64,000 nucleotides of DNA from Mycoplana dimorpha (GCF_003046475.1 NZ_PZZZ01000004.1:223195-287194), one strand, 5' to 3'; positions 37,448 through 46,506 are shown, numbered from the stretch's first letter. Notes: generated by a model from the sequence alone, not told the origin. Numbers and translations are program-made.

Positions 37448-37471
37448 GGCCGCCGGATTGCCCCGGCGGCC
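37448..37471. terminator. Hairpin between convergent MFS and OmpA-like genes
   Basis: A 9-bp stem GGCCGCCGG/CCGGCGGCC with a short loop, 66 bp after the MFS stop and 27 bp after the OmpA-like gene stop. Short T/A flanks only, so a moderate-confidence shared terminator. Confidence 0.6.
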
Positions 37472-37498
37472 CTTGTTCTGTCGATCCGATGTCTCGTC

Positions 37499-39871
37499 TT
37501 ACTGGGCCGAGGCCACCGGCTTGACCAGCGGGGTGACGCGCCGGATGGTGACGCGACGGTTGAGCTGTTCCGGCCCGTCGGTCTCGACCTTGAGGTAACG
37601 CTCGCCGTAGCCCTGCGTCGACAGGTTCTCCGGCGGAATGTCGTAGACCTCGGTCAGCAAGGTGGCGACCGACTCGGCCCGCTCGTCCGACAGGATCAGG
37701 TTCGATTCGTCCGAACCGACCGCATCCGTATGACCTTCGATCAGGAAGGTCTCGTCCGGATTCTCGTCCAGCAGGTCGTTGATCGCGTCGGCCACCCGCC
37801 GCAGCGTCTTGGCCTGTTCCATCGAGATCTCGGCGCTGCCGGTCGCAAAGGTGATCGTATCGAGGTCGATGCGGCGCACCTTGTCACGGATACGGGCCGA
37901 GTACTTCACCTCGTCCAGCGTGTAGACGCGCTCAACCGGCTCGACCGGCGGGGACCGCAGGAACGCGCGGTAATCGCGGTCGTAGTCGGTGGACGTATCG
38001 ATGATGTAGTCGTTGACCGGGATCGTCAGCCGCATCGGCGGCAGGTCCCGGCCAGGGTCGTAGAACGGCCGGCGGTCGTCGATGTATTCGACGTCCGGGG
38101 CGTAATACAGCACGTATTCCCGGTCGCCGATGAAGCGCGAGCGCTGGATGATCTCGCCATAGCTGTTTCGGATCGTCACGACGCGGATGCCGCCCGGACG
38201 CGTGATCGTCTCGCGCACCCGGCCACGGCTGAGGTGCTCGTAGTAGACGTCGTCAGCCCGGCGCGACAGCCGGTCGCTGTCGTAGTGCCGCACGAAGGTG
38301 CGGTTGTCGATATTGATGATGACGCGGTTGTTCTCGCGCTTCTCGACCTTGGCGTAGTCGGGCGCGCGATAGCCCGGGCGGCGATCGAACCGCTCGCCGC
38401 GCTCACGCTCGATCGCGCCGTATTCCACGCGGCGAGGCTCTCCGTCGCGAATCATCTGGGCATCCGCATCCGAGGTCGGGACCTCGACCCTGACGTTGCG
38501 CCGCTCCTCGGCCCGACGCTTGCGCCGCTCCTCGCGCGATCCCTGGCCACGGTTGTCCGCTTCCTTGTCGCTGTCGAGCACGGCGGCCCCGCCCACCACC
38601 GGGAGGTCGATGGTCTGGTTGGTGCGCGACGGATCGCGGGCGATTTCCTCGCGCGCGGGGTCGATCTCCGGACGCGGCCGGTTGCGATTGGTCTCGTCGG
38701 CGTTGCGCGCCCGCTCGGCCTCGGCCTTCTTGCGGCGCTCCTCACGGGCCTTCTGACGGTCCGTCTGCTGAGGCTCCTCGGCGGCGTTCTGCTCCTCTGA
38801 CCGCTGTTGCTCTTCAACAACGTTCTGGTCCTCGGCAGCCTTCTGCTCCTCGGCGGCCTTCTGCTCATCAGCGGCGCGGTTCTGCTCCTCGGCCTGCTGC
38901 TGCTTCTTGCGCCGCTCCTCGCGGGACTTCTGCTGCTCGGACTGCTGCTGCTCGTCGGCAGCCTTCTGCTCTTCGGCAGCCTTCTGCTCCGCGGCCTTCT
39001 GCTCTTCGGCGGCCTTCTGTTGCTCGGCAGCCTTCTGCTCTTCGGCGGCGCGGTTCTGCTCCTCGGCCTGCTGCTGCTTCTTGCGCCGCTCTTCGCGCGA
39101 CTTCTGCTGCTCGGACTGCTGCTGCTCCTCGGCAGCCTTCAGCTCCTCGGCAGCCTTCAGCTCCTCGGCAGCCTTCTGCTGCTCGGCGGCCTTCCGCTCT
39201 TCGGCAGCTTTCTGCTCCTCGGCAGCCTTCTGCTCTTCGGCAGCCCGGTTCTGCTCCTCGGCCTGCTGCTGCTTCTTGCGGCGCTCCTCGCGGGCCTTCT
39301 GCTTGTCGGACTGCTGCTGCTCCTCGGCGGCCTTCTGCTGCTCGGCAGCCTTCTGCTCTTCGGCGGCGCGGTTCTGCTCGTCCGCTTGCTGCTGCTTCTT
39401 GCGTCGCTCCTCGCGAGCCTTCTGCTTGTCGGACTGTTGCTGCTCCTCGGCAGCCTTCTGCTCTTCAGCGGCGCGGTTCTGTTCCTCGGCCTGCTGCTTC
39501 TTGCGCCGCTCCTCGCGGGCCTTCTGCTTGTCGGACTGCTGCTGCTCGTCGGCGGCCTTCTGCTCTTCGGCGGCGCCGTTCTGTTCCTCGGCCTGCTGCT
39601 GCTTCTTGCGCCGCTCCTCGCGGGACTTCTGCTTGTCGGACTGCTGCTCGCCATTCTGGCTTTCGCCCTGCTGCGCCTCCTGGCGCTGCTTGCGGCGCAG
39701 TTTGCGCAGTTCTTCTTCGCTGAGCTGGCCTTCGTCGGCCTGGGCGAGAATCACCTGCTGCCCGGTCCCGGCCGGCGGCATGATACGGAATGCCGCGGCG
39801 TCCGCGGGCTGCCAGATGATCGAGGCTATCGGCAACGCTACCGTTGCGAGCAATTTGGTTCGGTTACCCAT
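37499..39871 (-). CDS. OmpA-family protein with a long charged repeat region
   Basis: A 790-residue envelope protein. Residues 1-27 form a signal peptide (ending DAAA). A low-complexity coiled-coil region of Glu, Gln, Lys, Ala and Arg spans about 77-385 in six or seven units, each opening with a QSDKQKAREERRKK-like block. A middle region of unknown fold (440-670) is rich in Arg and Tyr. The C-terminal OmpA domain (about 680-790) has FLIEGHTDAVGSDESN and ALTLSxxRA-type residues that bind peptidoglycan. It probably tethers the outer membrane or spans the periplasm. AAGGAA lies 7-8 nt before ATG 39871. Confidence 0.9.
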   Translation of the reverse strand: MGNRTKLLATVALPIASIIWQPADAAAFRIMPPAGTGQQVILAQADEGQLSEEELRKLRRKQRQEAQQGESQNGEQQSDKQKSREERRKKQQQAEEQNGAAEEQKAADEQQQSDKQKAREERRKKQQAEEQNRAAEEQKAAEEQQQSDKQKAREERRKKQQQADEQNRAAEEQKAAEQQKAAEEQQQSDKQKAREERRKKQQQAEEQNRAAEEQKAAEEQKAAEERKAAEQQKAAEELKAAEELKAAEEQQQSEQQKSREERRKKQQQAEEQNRAAEEQKAAEQQKAAEEQKAAEQKAAEEQKAADEQQQSEQQKSREERRKKQQQAEEQNRAADEQKAAEEQKAAEDQNVVEEQQRSEEQNAAEEPQQTDRQKAREERRKKAEAERARNADETNRNRPRPEIDPAREEIARDPSRTNQTIDLPVVGGAAVLDSDKEADNRGQGSREERRKRRAEERRNVRVEVPTSDADAQMIRDGEPRRVEYGAIERERGERFDRRPGYRAPDYAKVEKRENNRVIINIDNRTFVRHYDSDRLSRRADDVYYEHLSRGRVRETITRPGGIRVVTIRNSYGEIIQRSRFIGDREYVLYYAPDVEYIDDRRPFYDPGRDLPPMRLTIPVNDYIIDTSTDYDRDYRAFLRSPPVEPVERVYTLDEVKYSARIRDKVRRIDLDTITFATGSAEISMEQAKTLRRVADAINDLLDENPDETFLIEGHTDAVGSDESNLILSDERAESVATLLTEVYDIPPENLSTQGYGERYLKVETDGPEQLNRRVTIRRVTPLVKPVASAQ
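38715..39645 (-). repeat. Nested in-frame repeats in the OmpA-like gene
   Basis: Six clear units and one degenerate unit, each encoding (QS)(D/E)(K/Q)QK(A/S)REERRKKQQ(Q)AEEQNRAA and then one to six copies of a 5-7 residue EEQKAA module. Unit length varies because the short module (15-21 bp) is repeated a different number of times in each. Seen directly in DNA and protein. Confidence 0.9.
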
Positions 39872-40206
39872 CGTGTTTCCTTGTCTTACCAGTGGCTCCT
39901 GATCAACGGCGGTCGTCAACCAGTAGTTCCGGGCGAATTTGTGGTTCGCCCCACGAACCGAGTCGGCAGGCCTGGGGGAAAGCTATTGGGGAGGACGTGA
40001 ACTCGTGATGAACACGCCGTTGCTTGGCGTTCAGCCGTCACCGTCGGAATGCCTCTCGGCGGTTTGAATACCGTGACGGTTAAAGGCGGCAAATGACAGT
40101 TGATTTTTGTTGTCAAACAGGTCGATTATCGCCGCAAGCGGGGCGACCGCCCCCGTAACCGCCGAGTACACAAGAGCCGGCGGGGTCTGAAACAGAGAGG
40201 ATGAAC
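39872..40206. other. Divergent promoter region, OmpA-like gene to ABC binding protein (335 bp)
   Basis: No gene. Around 40095-40130 it is AT-rich with a TTGA...TCAA dyad; see the promoter entry. The rest holds nothing recognisable. Confidence 0.5.
40100..40129 (+). promoter_or_regulatory. Possible promoter of the amino acid ABC operon
   Basis: TTGATT and GATTAT separated by 18 nt, about 77 bp before the binding-protein start. On the other strand a TTGACA (40116-40111) overlaps it and may serve the OmpA-like gene. Inference from hexamer matching only. Confidence 0.35.
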
Positions 40207-40989
40207 ATGCGCATTTCCAAACGTCTCACCATGGCTGCGTCCGCGGCCATCTTTACTCTGCTTTCCAGCGCCGCAATGGCCGATGGTGAAAAGATCGTCA
40301 TCGGCACCGAGGGCGCCTACCCGCCCTTCAACGTCCTGGAGTCCGACGGCACCCTGACGGGCTTCGACATCGATATCGCCAAGGCGCTCTGCGAGGAGAT
40401 GAAAGCCCAGTGCACCTTCGTCACCCAGGACTGGGACGGCATGATCCCGGCGCTGGTGGCCAAGAAGTTCGACGCCATCATCGCCTCGATGTCGATCACC
40501 GAGGAGCGCAAGCAGAAGGTCGACTTCTCCGCCAAGTACTACAACACCCCGCCGGCGATCGTGGTGCCGAAGGATTCCGACATCACCGAGGCGACCGCCG
40601 AGGCGCTGGCCGGCAAGACGCTCGGCGCCCAGTCCTCGACCACCCACTCCAACTATGCCGAGGCGCACATGAAGGGGGCGGAGCTCAAGCTCTACCCGAC
40701 CGCCGACGAGTATAAGCTCGACATCGCCAACGGCCGCGTCGACGCCGTCATCGACGACGTCGTCGTGCTTTCGGAATGGCTGAAGACCAGTGAAGGCGCC
40801 TGCTGCAAGCTGCTCGGCACGCTGCCGGTCGATCCGGTGATCAACGGCGCGGGCGCCGGCATCGCCGTCCGCAAGGGCGACCCGCTGGCCGAAAAATTCA
40901 GCAAGGCCATCCAGGGCATCCGCGCCAGCGGCAAGTACCAGGAGATCAACGCCAAGTACTTCCCCTTCGACGTTTACGGCGAGGAATGA
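40207..40989 (+). CDS. Polar amino acid ABC transporter, substrate-binding protein
   Basis: A 260-residue family 3 periplasmic binding protein. The signal peptide ends SSAAMADG (cleavage near residue 23). The lobes show IGTEGAYPPFNVLESDGTLTGFDIDIAKAL (shown in part), SMSITEERKQKVDFSAKYY and the Lys/Arg/His-type ligand pattern. Basic amino acids are the likely ligands. Two ATGs occur (40201, 40207); GAGAGG is 6 nt before the second. A terminator between this gene and the permeases should make the binding protein more abundant. Confidence 0.93.
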   Translation: MRISKRLTMAASAAIFTLLSSAAMADGEKIVIGTEGAYPPFNVLESDGTLTGFDIDIAKALCEEMKAQCTFVTQDWDGMIPALVAKKFDAIIASMSITEERKQKVDFSAKYYNTPPAIVVPKDSDITEATAEALAGKTLGAQSSTTHSNYAEAHMKGAELKLYPTADEYKLDIANGRVDAVIDDVVVLSEWLKTSEGACCKLLGTLPVDPVINGAGAGIAVRKGDPLAEKFSKAIQGIRASGKYQEINAKYFPFDVYGEE

Positions 40990-41039
40990 GGCGTTCCCGC
41001 TAATGCGGGGAAAATTGTGACCCGTTGCGGGTTTGTATC

Positions 41040-41069
41040 GACGGGAGGGCTTGCTCTCCCGTCTTTTTT
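41040..41069 (+). terminator. Internal terminator between binding protein and permease genes
   Basis: An 8-bp perfect stem GACGGGAG/CTCCCGTC with an 8-nt loop followed by TTTTTT. Partial read-through here would set the binding protein to permease ratio, a known design in ABC operons. Confidence 0.85.
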
Positions 41070-41145
41070 GTTTGAGAACAACCTCAAACAAAGGCGTGCG
41101 CAAGCGCCGTAACGACGGGCGCGACGCGCCGGGGGTTCTTTGGGC

Positions 41146-41949
41146 ATGAGCGGGTTCTTTTCCGCCATAGCGGAGGCGATCTCCGCATTTCTCAGGTTGA
41201 TCGATCCCTTGTGCGGCCCGGCCGGGGTGTTCCGCTGGTTTGCCGGCAACACGCTGCTGGCCTGCGGCGACACCGGCTGGGGCGACGAGATCGCCATCGG
41301 CTTCCTGGTCACCGCCAGCCTTGCCGTCGCCACGCTGCCGCTCGGTCTGCTGGTCGGTTTCTTCATCGCGCTCGCCAAGCAGTCCGAGGAACGCTCGCTG
41401 CGGCTGGCCGCCGACGTCTACACCACGATCTTCCGCGGCCTGCCCGAACTGCTGACGCTGTTCATCGTCTATTACGGCCTGCAGATCCTCGCCCAGAACC
41501 TGCTTTCCGCCCTCGGCTACCAGGGTGCGGTGGAGATCAACGCCTTCGTCGCCGGCATGATCGCGCTCGGCGTCGTCTTTTCCGCCTACTGCTCGGAAGT
41601 GCTGCTCTCCGCCTTCCGGGCGATCCCGCGCGGCCAGTACGAGGCGGGCTATGCGCTGGGGCTGCACGGGGGGCGCACCATGCGTCTGATCGTGCTGCCG
41701 CAACTGGTCCGCATCGCTCTGCCCGGCCTCGGCAACCTCTGGATGGCGCTACTGAAGGATACCGCGCTGGTCTCAGTCGTCGGCCTGCCCGACATCCTGC
41801 GCCAGACCGGCATTGCCGCCCGCGTCACCAAGGAGGCGTTCCTGTTCTATAGCCTCGCCTGCGGCCTGTTCCTCGTCCTCGCCTTCCTGTCGTCCGTCGC
41901 CTTCACGGCGATCGAGCGGCGCGTGAAGCGCTCGGAGGTGGCTCGATGA
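41146..41949 (+). CDS. Polar amino acid ABC transporter permease (HisQ-like)
   Basis: A 267-residue inner membrane permease of the HisMQ/His-Glu-Gln type. The helices begin near residue 45, FRGLPELLTLFIVYYG is near 98, and the EAA loop that contacts the ATPase is EAGYALGLHGGRTMRLIVLP near 168. ATG at 41146 is preferred over the in-frame TTG at 41140. Its stop overlaps the next gene (ATGA). Confidence 0.93.
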   Translation: MSGFFSAIAEAISAFLRLIDPLCGPAGVFRWFAGNTLLACGDTGWGDEIAIGFLVTASLAVATLPLGLLVGFFIALAKQSEERSLRLAADVYTTIFRGLPELLTLFIVYYGLQILAQNLLSALGYQGAVEINAFVAGMIALGVVFSAYCSEVLLSAFRAIPRGQYEAGYALGLHGGRTMRLIVLPQLVRIALPGLGNLWMALLKDTALVSVVGLPDILRQTGIAARVTKEAFLFYSLACGLFLVLAFLSSVAFTAIERRVKRSEVAR

Positions 41950-42776
41950 GCGTCGTCACCACTCTCATTCCGCCGCAGGCGCCGCCGCCCGCACCGCCGC
42001 GGCCCTACACGCTGTCGCGCTTTTTCGGCAGCGTCGCGCTCGGCATCTGGCTGGCGCTCGCCGTCGGCATTTTCCTCACCGTCGTCAACGGCTGGGATCC
42101 GGACAAGTTCGCCAAGTACGGCCCGAGCTATCTGTCGGGCCTCGGGGTGACGCTGCTGCTCGTCGCCGTGTCGATCAGCCTCGGGGCGGTGGTCTCGCTG
42201 CCGCTCGCCTTCGCCAGGATGTCGAACAACAAGATCCTGTCCTGGCTCGCCTATGCCTATGTCTATTTCTTCCGCGGCACGCCGCTGCTGACGCAGCTCT
42301 TCCTCGTCTATTACGGCCTCGGCAGCTTCTCGGCGGAACTGAAGGCGATCGGCCTGTGGGGTTTCTTCCGCGACGCCTGGAACTGCGCGCTGCTCACCTT
42401 CACGCTCAACACCGCCGCCTACCAGGCCGAGATCCTGCGCGGCGCAATCGAGAGCGTTCCGCGCGGCCAGCATGAGGGCGCCGCCTCGCTCGGCCTGTCC
42501 AAGCGCGTCACCTTCTTCAAGATCATCCTGCCGCAGGCGCTGATCGTGGCGCTGCGCCCCTACGGCAACGAGATCATCCTGATGATCAAGGGCTCGGCGA
42601 TCGTCGCCATCGTCACCGTCTTCGACCTGATGGGCGAGACGCGCCGCGCCTTCTCGCGCACCTTCGACTACCAGACCTATCTCTGGGCGGCGCTGCTCTA
42701 CCTGATGATCGTCGAGCTGATGCGCAATCTCTGGGCGTGGCTGGAGGCACGGCTGACCCGCCACCTGAAGCGCTGA
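41946..42776 (+). CDS. Polar amino acid ABC transporter permease (HisM-like)
   Basis: A 276-residue partner permease, translationally coupled to the previous gene by a 4-nt overlap. A Pro-rich N-terminal tail precedes TM1 (FGSVALGIWLALAVGIFL). FFRGTPLLTQLFLVYYG and the EAA loop EGAASLGLSKRVTFFKIILP are typical. No ATPase gene follows, so the nucleotide-binding subunit must be encoded elsewhere. Confidence 0.93.
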   Translation: MSVVTTLIPPQAPPPAPPRPYTLSRFFGSVALGIWLALAVGIFLTVVNGWDPDKFAKYGPSYLSGLGVTLLLVAVSISLGAVVSLPLAFARMSNNKILSWLAYAYVYFFRGTPLLTQLFLVYYGLGSFSAELKAIGLWGFFRDAWNCALLTFTLNTAAYQAEILRGAIESVPRGQHEGAASLGLSKRVTFFKIILPQALIVALRPYGNEIILMIKGSAIVAIVTVFDLMGETRRAFSRTFDYQTYLWAALLYLMIVELMRNLWAWLEARLTRHLKR

Positions 42777-42919
42777 GGCCGGCTGGCAGCACTCCCCTAG
42801 CTCTGCTGCCAACGGCTTGTTTCCACAAGATATTTTTTCTTCGGCGTCATTTCGGCGATTGCGTCGTCGCGCCAGCGGTTCGATGATGAGGTCATCATTC
42901 ACCGACTGGCGAGGAACGA

Positions 42920-43186
42920 ATGACACCGGACCTGGAACTGCAGCTCAAGGGCTACGGCCTCACAACCGCCCAGATCCTCTATCGCATGCCGGACCATCCC
43001 GCCCTGCTGCAAACCTTCATCTGGCAGCACTACGACCTTGCGCCGGATTTTCCCGAGATGCGCCAGTTCCTGAAGTTCTGGCAGGAGGAACTGGACGGGC
43101 CGCTGCACTCGGTCCGCTACGTGCACCGCAAGCTGATCTCGGCCAGCGAGTGGCGGGCGCTGGACGGCGAGTTCATCCTGCACTGA
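42920..43186 (+). CDS. usg: Usg family protein
   Basis: An 88-residue cytosolic protein recognised by QLKGYGLTTAQILYRMPDHP at its start and FLKFWQEELDGPLHSV in the second half, the alphaproteobacterial Usg family. Its function is unknown; the name comes from an unrelated gene near trp and is misleading. AGGA is 4 nt before the ATG. It sits 143 bp after the permease gene and converges on the DUF2270 gene. Confidence 0.88.
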   Translation: MTPDLELQLKGYGLTTAQILYRMPDHPALLQTFIWQHYDLAPDFPEMRQFLKFWQEELDGPLHSVRYVHRKLISASEWRALDGEFILH

Positions 43187-43205
43187 GGGGGGCCAGGTGG
43201 CTATC

Positions 43206-43931
43206 TCACACGTGCGCCTCGCCGCGCACGCGCTCGCCCTCGGAGCTTTCCCTGTGCAGCACGGCGAGAAGAATGAGCCCGTAGAACGCCGCGACCATGA
43301 CCAGCACCAGCCCGCCCGGGATCGGCCCGAGCGCCGCGTTCTTCAGGACGCGATGGATCGACATCGCCACGTCGAAACCGCCGCTGCCCTCCGCCAGGTT
43401 CGACGAGGATATCTTCAGCGCCCAGGCCAGCAGCAGGATGAGGTACATCCACGAATAGTTCCGCCGCAGCCGCCGGCACGCCGCATCTCGATAACTGATC
43501 AGGAAGGTCGGCTTGCGCAGGCTGGCGGCGATCGCGGCCGCCCAGTCGGGCTGCAGGTCGCCGCGCGGCAGCAGGAATTCGGCGAAGTAGCGCTTCTCGA
43601 TCTGGCGCACCCGCGCCCGGTAGACGTCGAAGAAGCGGTACCGCCGCGCCTCGATCACCAGCAGCAGCGAGATCAGCAGCATCGCAAACAGCAGCACCCC
43701 GTGGTGCGAGCTCGGCGTCGACAGCGACACCGAGAGCAGCGCCGCCACCACCGTGATCGCCCAGTTGCTGGTACGGTCGATCCGGTCGCGCCAGCCGGCC
43801 ATTCGCGCCAGTTCGCCGCGATAGTAATGCACCATCAGGTTCATCGATTCCATCGACGTCGCCGGCAGGCGCGGCGAGGAAACGTCACTCTTGTCGGTCT
43901 GCGCGGACAACGCGGCAATCTCGCCCGCCAT
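43206..43931 (-). CDS. DUF2270 domain membrane protein
   Basis: A 241-residue protein with four predicted membrane helices in two pairs: about 55-100 (ITVVAALLSVSL, VLLFAMLLISLLLVI) and about 170-225. The conserved MVHYYRGELARMAGWRDRID before TM1 and IEARRYRFFDVYRARVR after TM2 mark DUF2270. Family function unknown. ATG at 43931 follows GGAGGAG by 5 nt. The very long open frame beyond the start is an antisense shadow of the methyltransferase gene. Confidence 0.88.
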   Translation of the reverse strand: MAGEIAALSAQTDKSDVSSPRLPATSMESMNLMVHYYRGELARMAGWRDRIDRTSNWAITVVAALLSVSLSTPSSHHGVLLFAMLLISLLLVIEARRYRFFDVYRARVRQIEKRYFAEFLLPRGDLQPDWAAAIAASLRKPTFLISYRDAACRRLRRNYSWMYLILLLAWALKISSSNLAEGSGGFDVAMSIHRVLKNAALGPIPGGLVLVMVAAFYGLILLAVLHRESSEGERVRGEAHV

Positions 43932-44060
43932 CGTCTCCTCCTTTTCGTCCTTCCGTTGAAAAGAATGATGCTCCTCTTTGTTCCCGTTGTGAAATGTCAA
44001 TTTCCCCGCCGAGCGGCCCTGCACCCTTGCGCGCCGTTGCCAAACGCCGCTGTCGGGCCT

Positions 44061-44894
44061 ATGACGACGGCCATGAAAAAGATCGACGAAGAAGCGCTCG
44101 CGCAAGCCTACGACCGTGCCCTCGCCCTGGAGAAATCCGGAGATCTCGACGCGGCCGCCAGGGCCTATGCCGAGGTGCTGGCGCTCGATCCCGACGACCA
44201 CGGCGGCGCCGCCGTTCGCCTCGCCTCGATGGGCCGCGGCGAGACGCCGGAAAAGGCACCGGATGCCTATGTAACGACGCTGTTCGACCAGCACGCCGAA
44301 GTGTTCGAGGACGTTCTCGTCGAGCAGCTCGGCTATGCCGTGCCGGTGCTCGTGCGCCAGCGGCTCCAGACGCTGGGCCTCGGCCCCTTCAAGCGCATGC
44401 TCGACCTCGGCTGCGGCACCGGCCTCACCGGCGGCACGCTGCGCGACATGGTGGAGGACCTCACCGGCATCGACCTGTCGGAGAACATGGTCGAGATCGC
44501 CCATGAGAAGGATCTCTACGAAACCCTCTACGTCGCCGAAGCCGTCGATTTCCTCGACGACAACGACGAAGAGCCCTTCGACCTGATCACCGCGACCGAC
44601 GTGCTGCCCTATCTCGGCGCGCTCGAGCCGCTGTTCTTCGGCGCCGCCGACAATCTCGTCCCCGGCGGCCTGTTCATCTTCTCCTCCGAGACCCTGTCCG
44701 CCGACACCTTCGCCGGCCGCGGCTTCATGGTCGGGCCGCACCAGCGTTTCGCCCACGCGGAGGACTATGTGCGCAACCGGCTCGACGCCACCGGCTTCGA
44801 CCTGGTCGAAATCGCCGACATCACCGTGCGCATGGAGGACGGCGAGCCGACGCCCGGCCACCTGGTGGTCGCACGGCGTCGGGGCGACGCATAA
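44061..44894 (+). CDS. SAM-dependent methyltransferase with a TPR-like N-terminus
   Basis: A 277-residue protein. The first 50 residues form one tetratricopeptide-like helical pair (AQAYDRALALEKSGDLDAAARAYAEVL in part). The methyltransferase domain begins near 105 with motif I MLDLGCGTGLTGG, acidic loop TGIDLSENMVEIA and LITATDVLPYLG. This layout (TPR then class I methyltransferase) is common in rhizobia; substrate unknown. In-frame ATGs at 44061 and 44073 are both possible; neither has a good ribosome site. Confidence 0.88.
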   Translation: MTTAMKKIDEEALAQAYDRALALEKSGDLDAAARAYAEVLALDPDDHGGAAVRLASMGRGETPEKAPDAYVTTLFDQHAEVFEDVLVEQLGYAVPVLVRQRLQTLGLGPFKRMLDLGCGTGLTGGTLRDMVEDLTGIDLSENMVEIAHEKDLYETLYVAEAVDFLDDNDEEPFDLITATDVLPYLGALEPLFFGAADNLVPGGLFIFSSETLSADTFAGRGFMVGPHQRFAHAEDYVRNRLDATGFDLVEIADITVRMEDGEPTPGHLVVARRRGDA

Positions 44895-44973
44895 GAGAGA
44901 GGGACACAACCTTCTGGCGCCGCTGCGGCAATTTCCCTAGCCTATGTCCCGCACACCGAGGGGACCGCGGCCG

Positions 44974-46506
44974 ATGGAGAACGTCACAGCGGCAACGGAC
45001 GCCGCAGCACATGGCTATGTTGCGAGCTCTCTTCTCTACATCTGGGCGAGAATAAATGGCTGGGCCCTCCTTGTGGCCCTTCTTACGCCAGCCCTTATCA
45101 TCTTCGGACGCCAGGAAATCCGCGTTCGCCGTGTTCGACAGATCGTCGACTTCGAGCGCACCTTCGACCACCTGGGATCCTCCGGTGAGGACCGGATCAA
45201 TCCGTCGTTCGAGTTCGTCCGCAGCAAATACCTGTCCGACGTCGACGCGGATGGTGGCTGGGAGACAAAGAGATCCGCCCTGCCGACGGGCATCCCGCTC
45301 AACGACCTCTTGAACCGCATCCGCCGGCAGGGGCTGCTCCGGGACCTGCGTCTCCTGGTGTCATCCATCGGACTGATCATCGTGACCTACCTCGGTTTTG
45401 ATGCGCTGATGGCGGCGTTTCGCTGCAACCTCATCAGTGTGTCGTGCACCTGCGGCAGCACCGTTTTTGCCGGCTGCAACGCACCGGCGCCGGCGGCGGC
45501 AGGCGCGACGGAAGCCGGCTACGGTAATCTCATCGTCATCGGCGCCCTCGCCTTTGTGGGCGCCTATGTGGGCGCCGCTCGCAGCTTCCTGCGCCACCTG
45601 GCCGTCTATGACCTCAGTTCGTTCACCTTCCTCAAGCAGACCGTCGAGATCGTCGCCGCCAGCATCTTCGCGATGATCGCCTTTGCGGCCCTGGACGATC
45701 CGTTCTTGGTGTTCACGGCACCGGTACAAGACAGCGTCCCGGCACGCAGCGGGGCGATCCCACGCGTCTGGATCGCCCTCGCCCCGATCCTGGGCCTGAT
45801 GCCGCGGGCTGCAACGCAGTTCGTCTACACGAAGACGAGAAATCTCATCGCCTGGTTCAAGTCTGAAGACGACCGGTTCGACAGCGTGACGCGCATCACT
45901 CCGATGGACGTCATCGACGGCATCGACTTTGCGACGCGCTTCCGCCTGGAGGACTGCGGCATCTACGACGTGCAGAACCTGGCCTCCACCAATCCGATCA
46001 TGTTGCACATCGAATCGCCGTACGGCATCTACCAGTGCATCGATTGGGTCGCGCAGGCCCAGCTCTGCCATATTCTCGGCATCGAAAAATTCCTGATGAT
46101 GCGCGAACTGAACATCCGGACGATCTTCGACCTGGAGCGGGCCATCGACAGCGCGGGAGAACCGAACGAAGCCGACACGATCTATGCCGGAATCCTCTTT
46201 GCAGCCACCGATAACCTGCGTTCGGTGTCCACGATCGGCAACAGCCGGCCCTTCATCGTCGAAGACGGCAGGGTCTCGGCCGTCTCGATCGATGACTACT
46301 GCGCCTGGGCGCGCACCGTGATCGGCACCACGCCGGAACAGACGAGCAGATGCATCGAGCACGTCATGCGCTGGATCGGCGATGATCTCCATGTCCGCCG
46401 GCTGCGGTTGGTCTGGAACGATATCTCGAGGTCCCTTGGGCCACGCGCCTGGGCACTGCAGGATGTTCGCCCTCACACCGTATTCGAACGCGGCGCCGGC
46501 ATCTGA
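44974..46506 (+). CDS. Orphan multi-pass membrane protein with a C-terminal helix-hairpin-like domain
   Basis: About 510 residues, not recognised as a named family. One helix near 20-42 is followed by a charged stretch (RVRRVRQIVDFERTF), then four helices near 130-150, 185-208, 222-242 and 265-285. The C-terminal 215 residues look soluble; from RFRLEDCGIYDVQNLAS to FLMMRELNIRTIFDLE they alternate G-I turns with short helices in a way recalling tandem pseudo helix-hairpin-helix repeats. ATG at 44974 has GAGGGG about 10 nt upstream; an ATG at 44944 has none. It stands alone between a methyltransferase and a DUF4010 protein. Confidence 0.75.
   Translation: MENVTAATDAAAHGYVASSLLYIWARINGWALLVALLTPALIIFGRQEIRVRRVRQIVDFERTFDHLGSSGEDRINPSFEFVRSKYLSDVDADGGWETKRSALPTGIPLNDLLNRIRRQGLLRDLRLLVSSIGLIIVTYLGFDALMAAFRCNLISVSCTCGSTVFAGCNAPAPAAAGATEAGYGNLIVIGALAFVGAYVGAARSFLRHLAVYDLSSFTFLKQTVEIVAASIFAMIAFAALDDPFLVFTAPVQDSVPARSGAIPRVWIALAPILGLMPRAATQFVYTKTRNLIAWFKSEDDRFDSVTRITPMDVIDGIDFATRFRLEDCGIYDVQNLASTNPIMLHIESPYGIYQCIDWVAQAQLCHILGIEKFLMMRELNIRTIFDLERAIDSAGEPNEADTIYAGILFAATDNLRSVSTIGNSRPFIVEDGRVSAVSIDDYCAWARTVIGTTPEQTSRCIEHVMRWIGDDLHVRRLRLVWNDISRSLGPRAWALQDVRPHTVFERGAGI

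Noticed and set aside
37448-37471. Attenuator or riboswitch near the OmpA-like gene
   Set aside because: The hairpin lies downstream of both convergent genes, so a shared terminator is the simpler reading.
38715-39645. Regularly spaced repeats suggesting a CRISPR array
   Set aside because: The repeats lie inside one uninterrupted reading frame, unit length varies, and the spacing segments are themselves repeats, not unique spacers.
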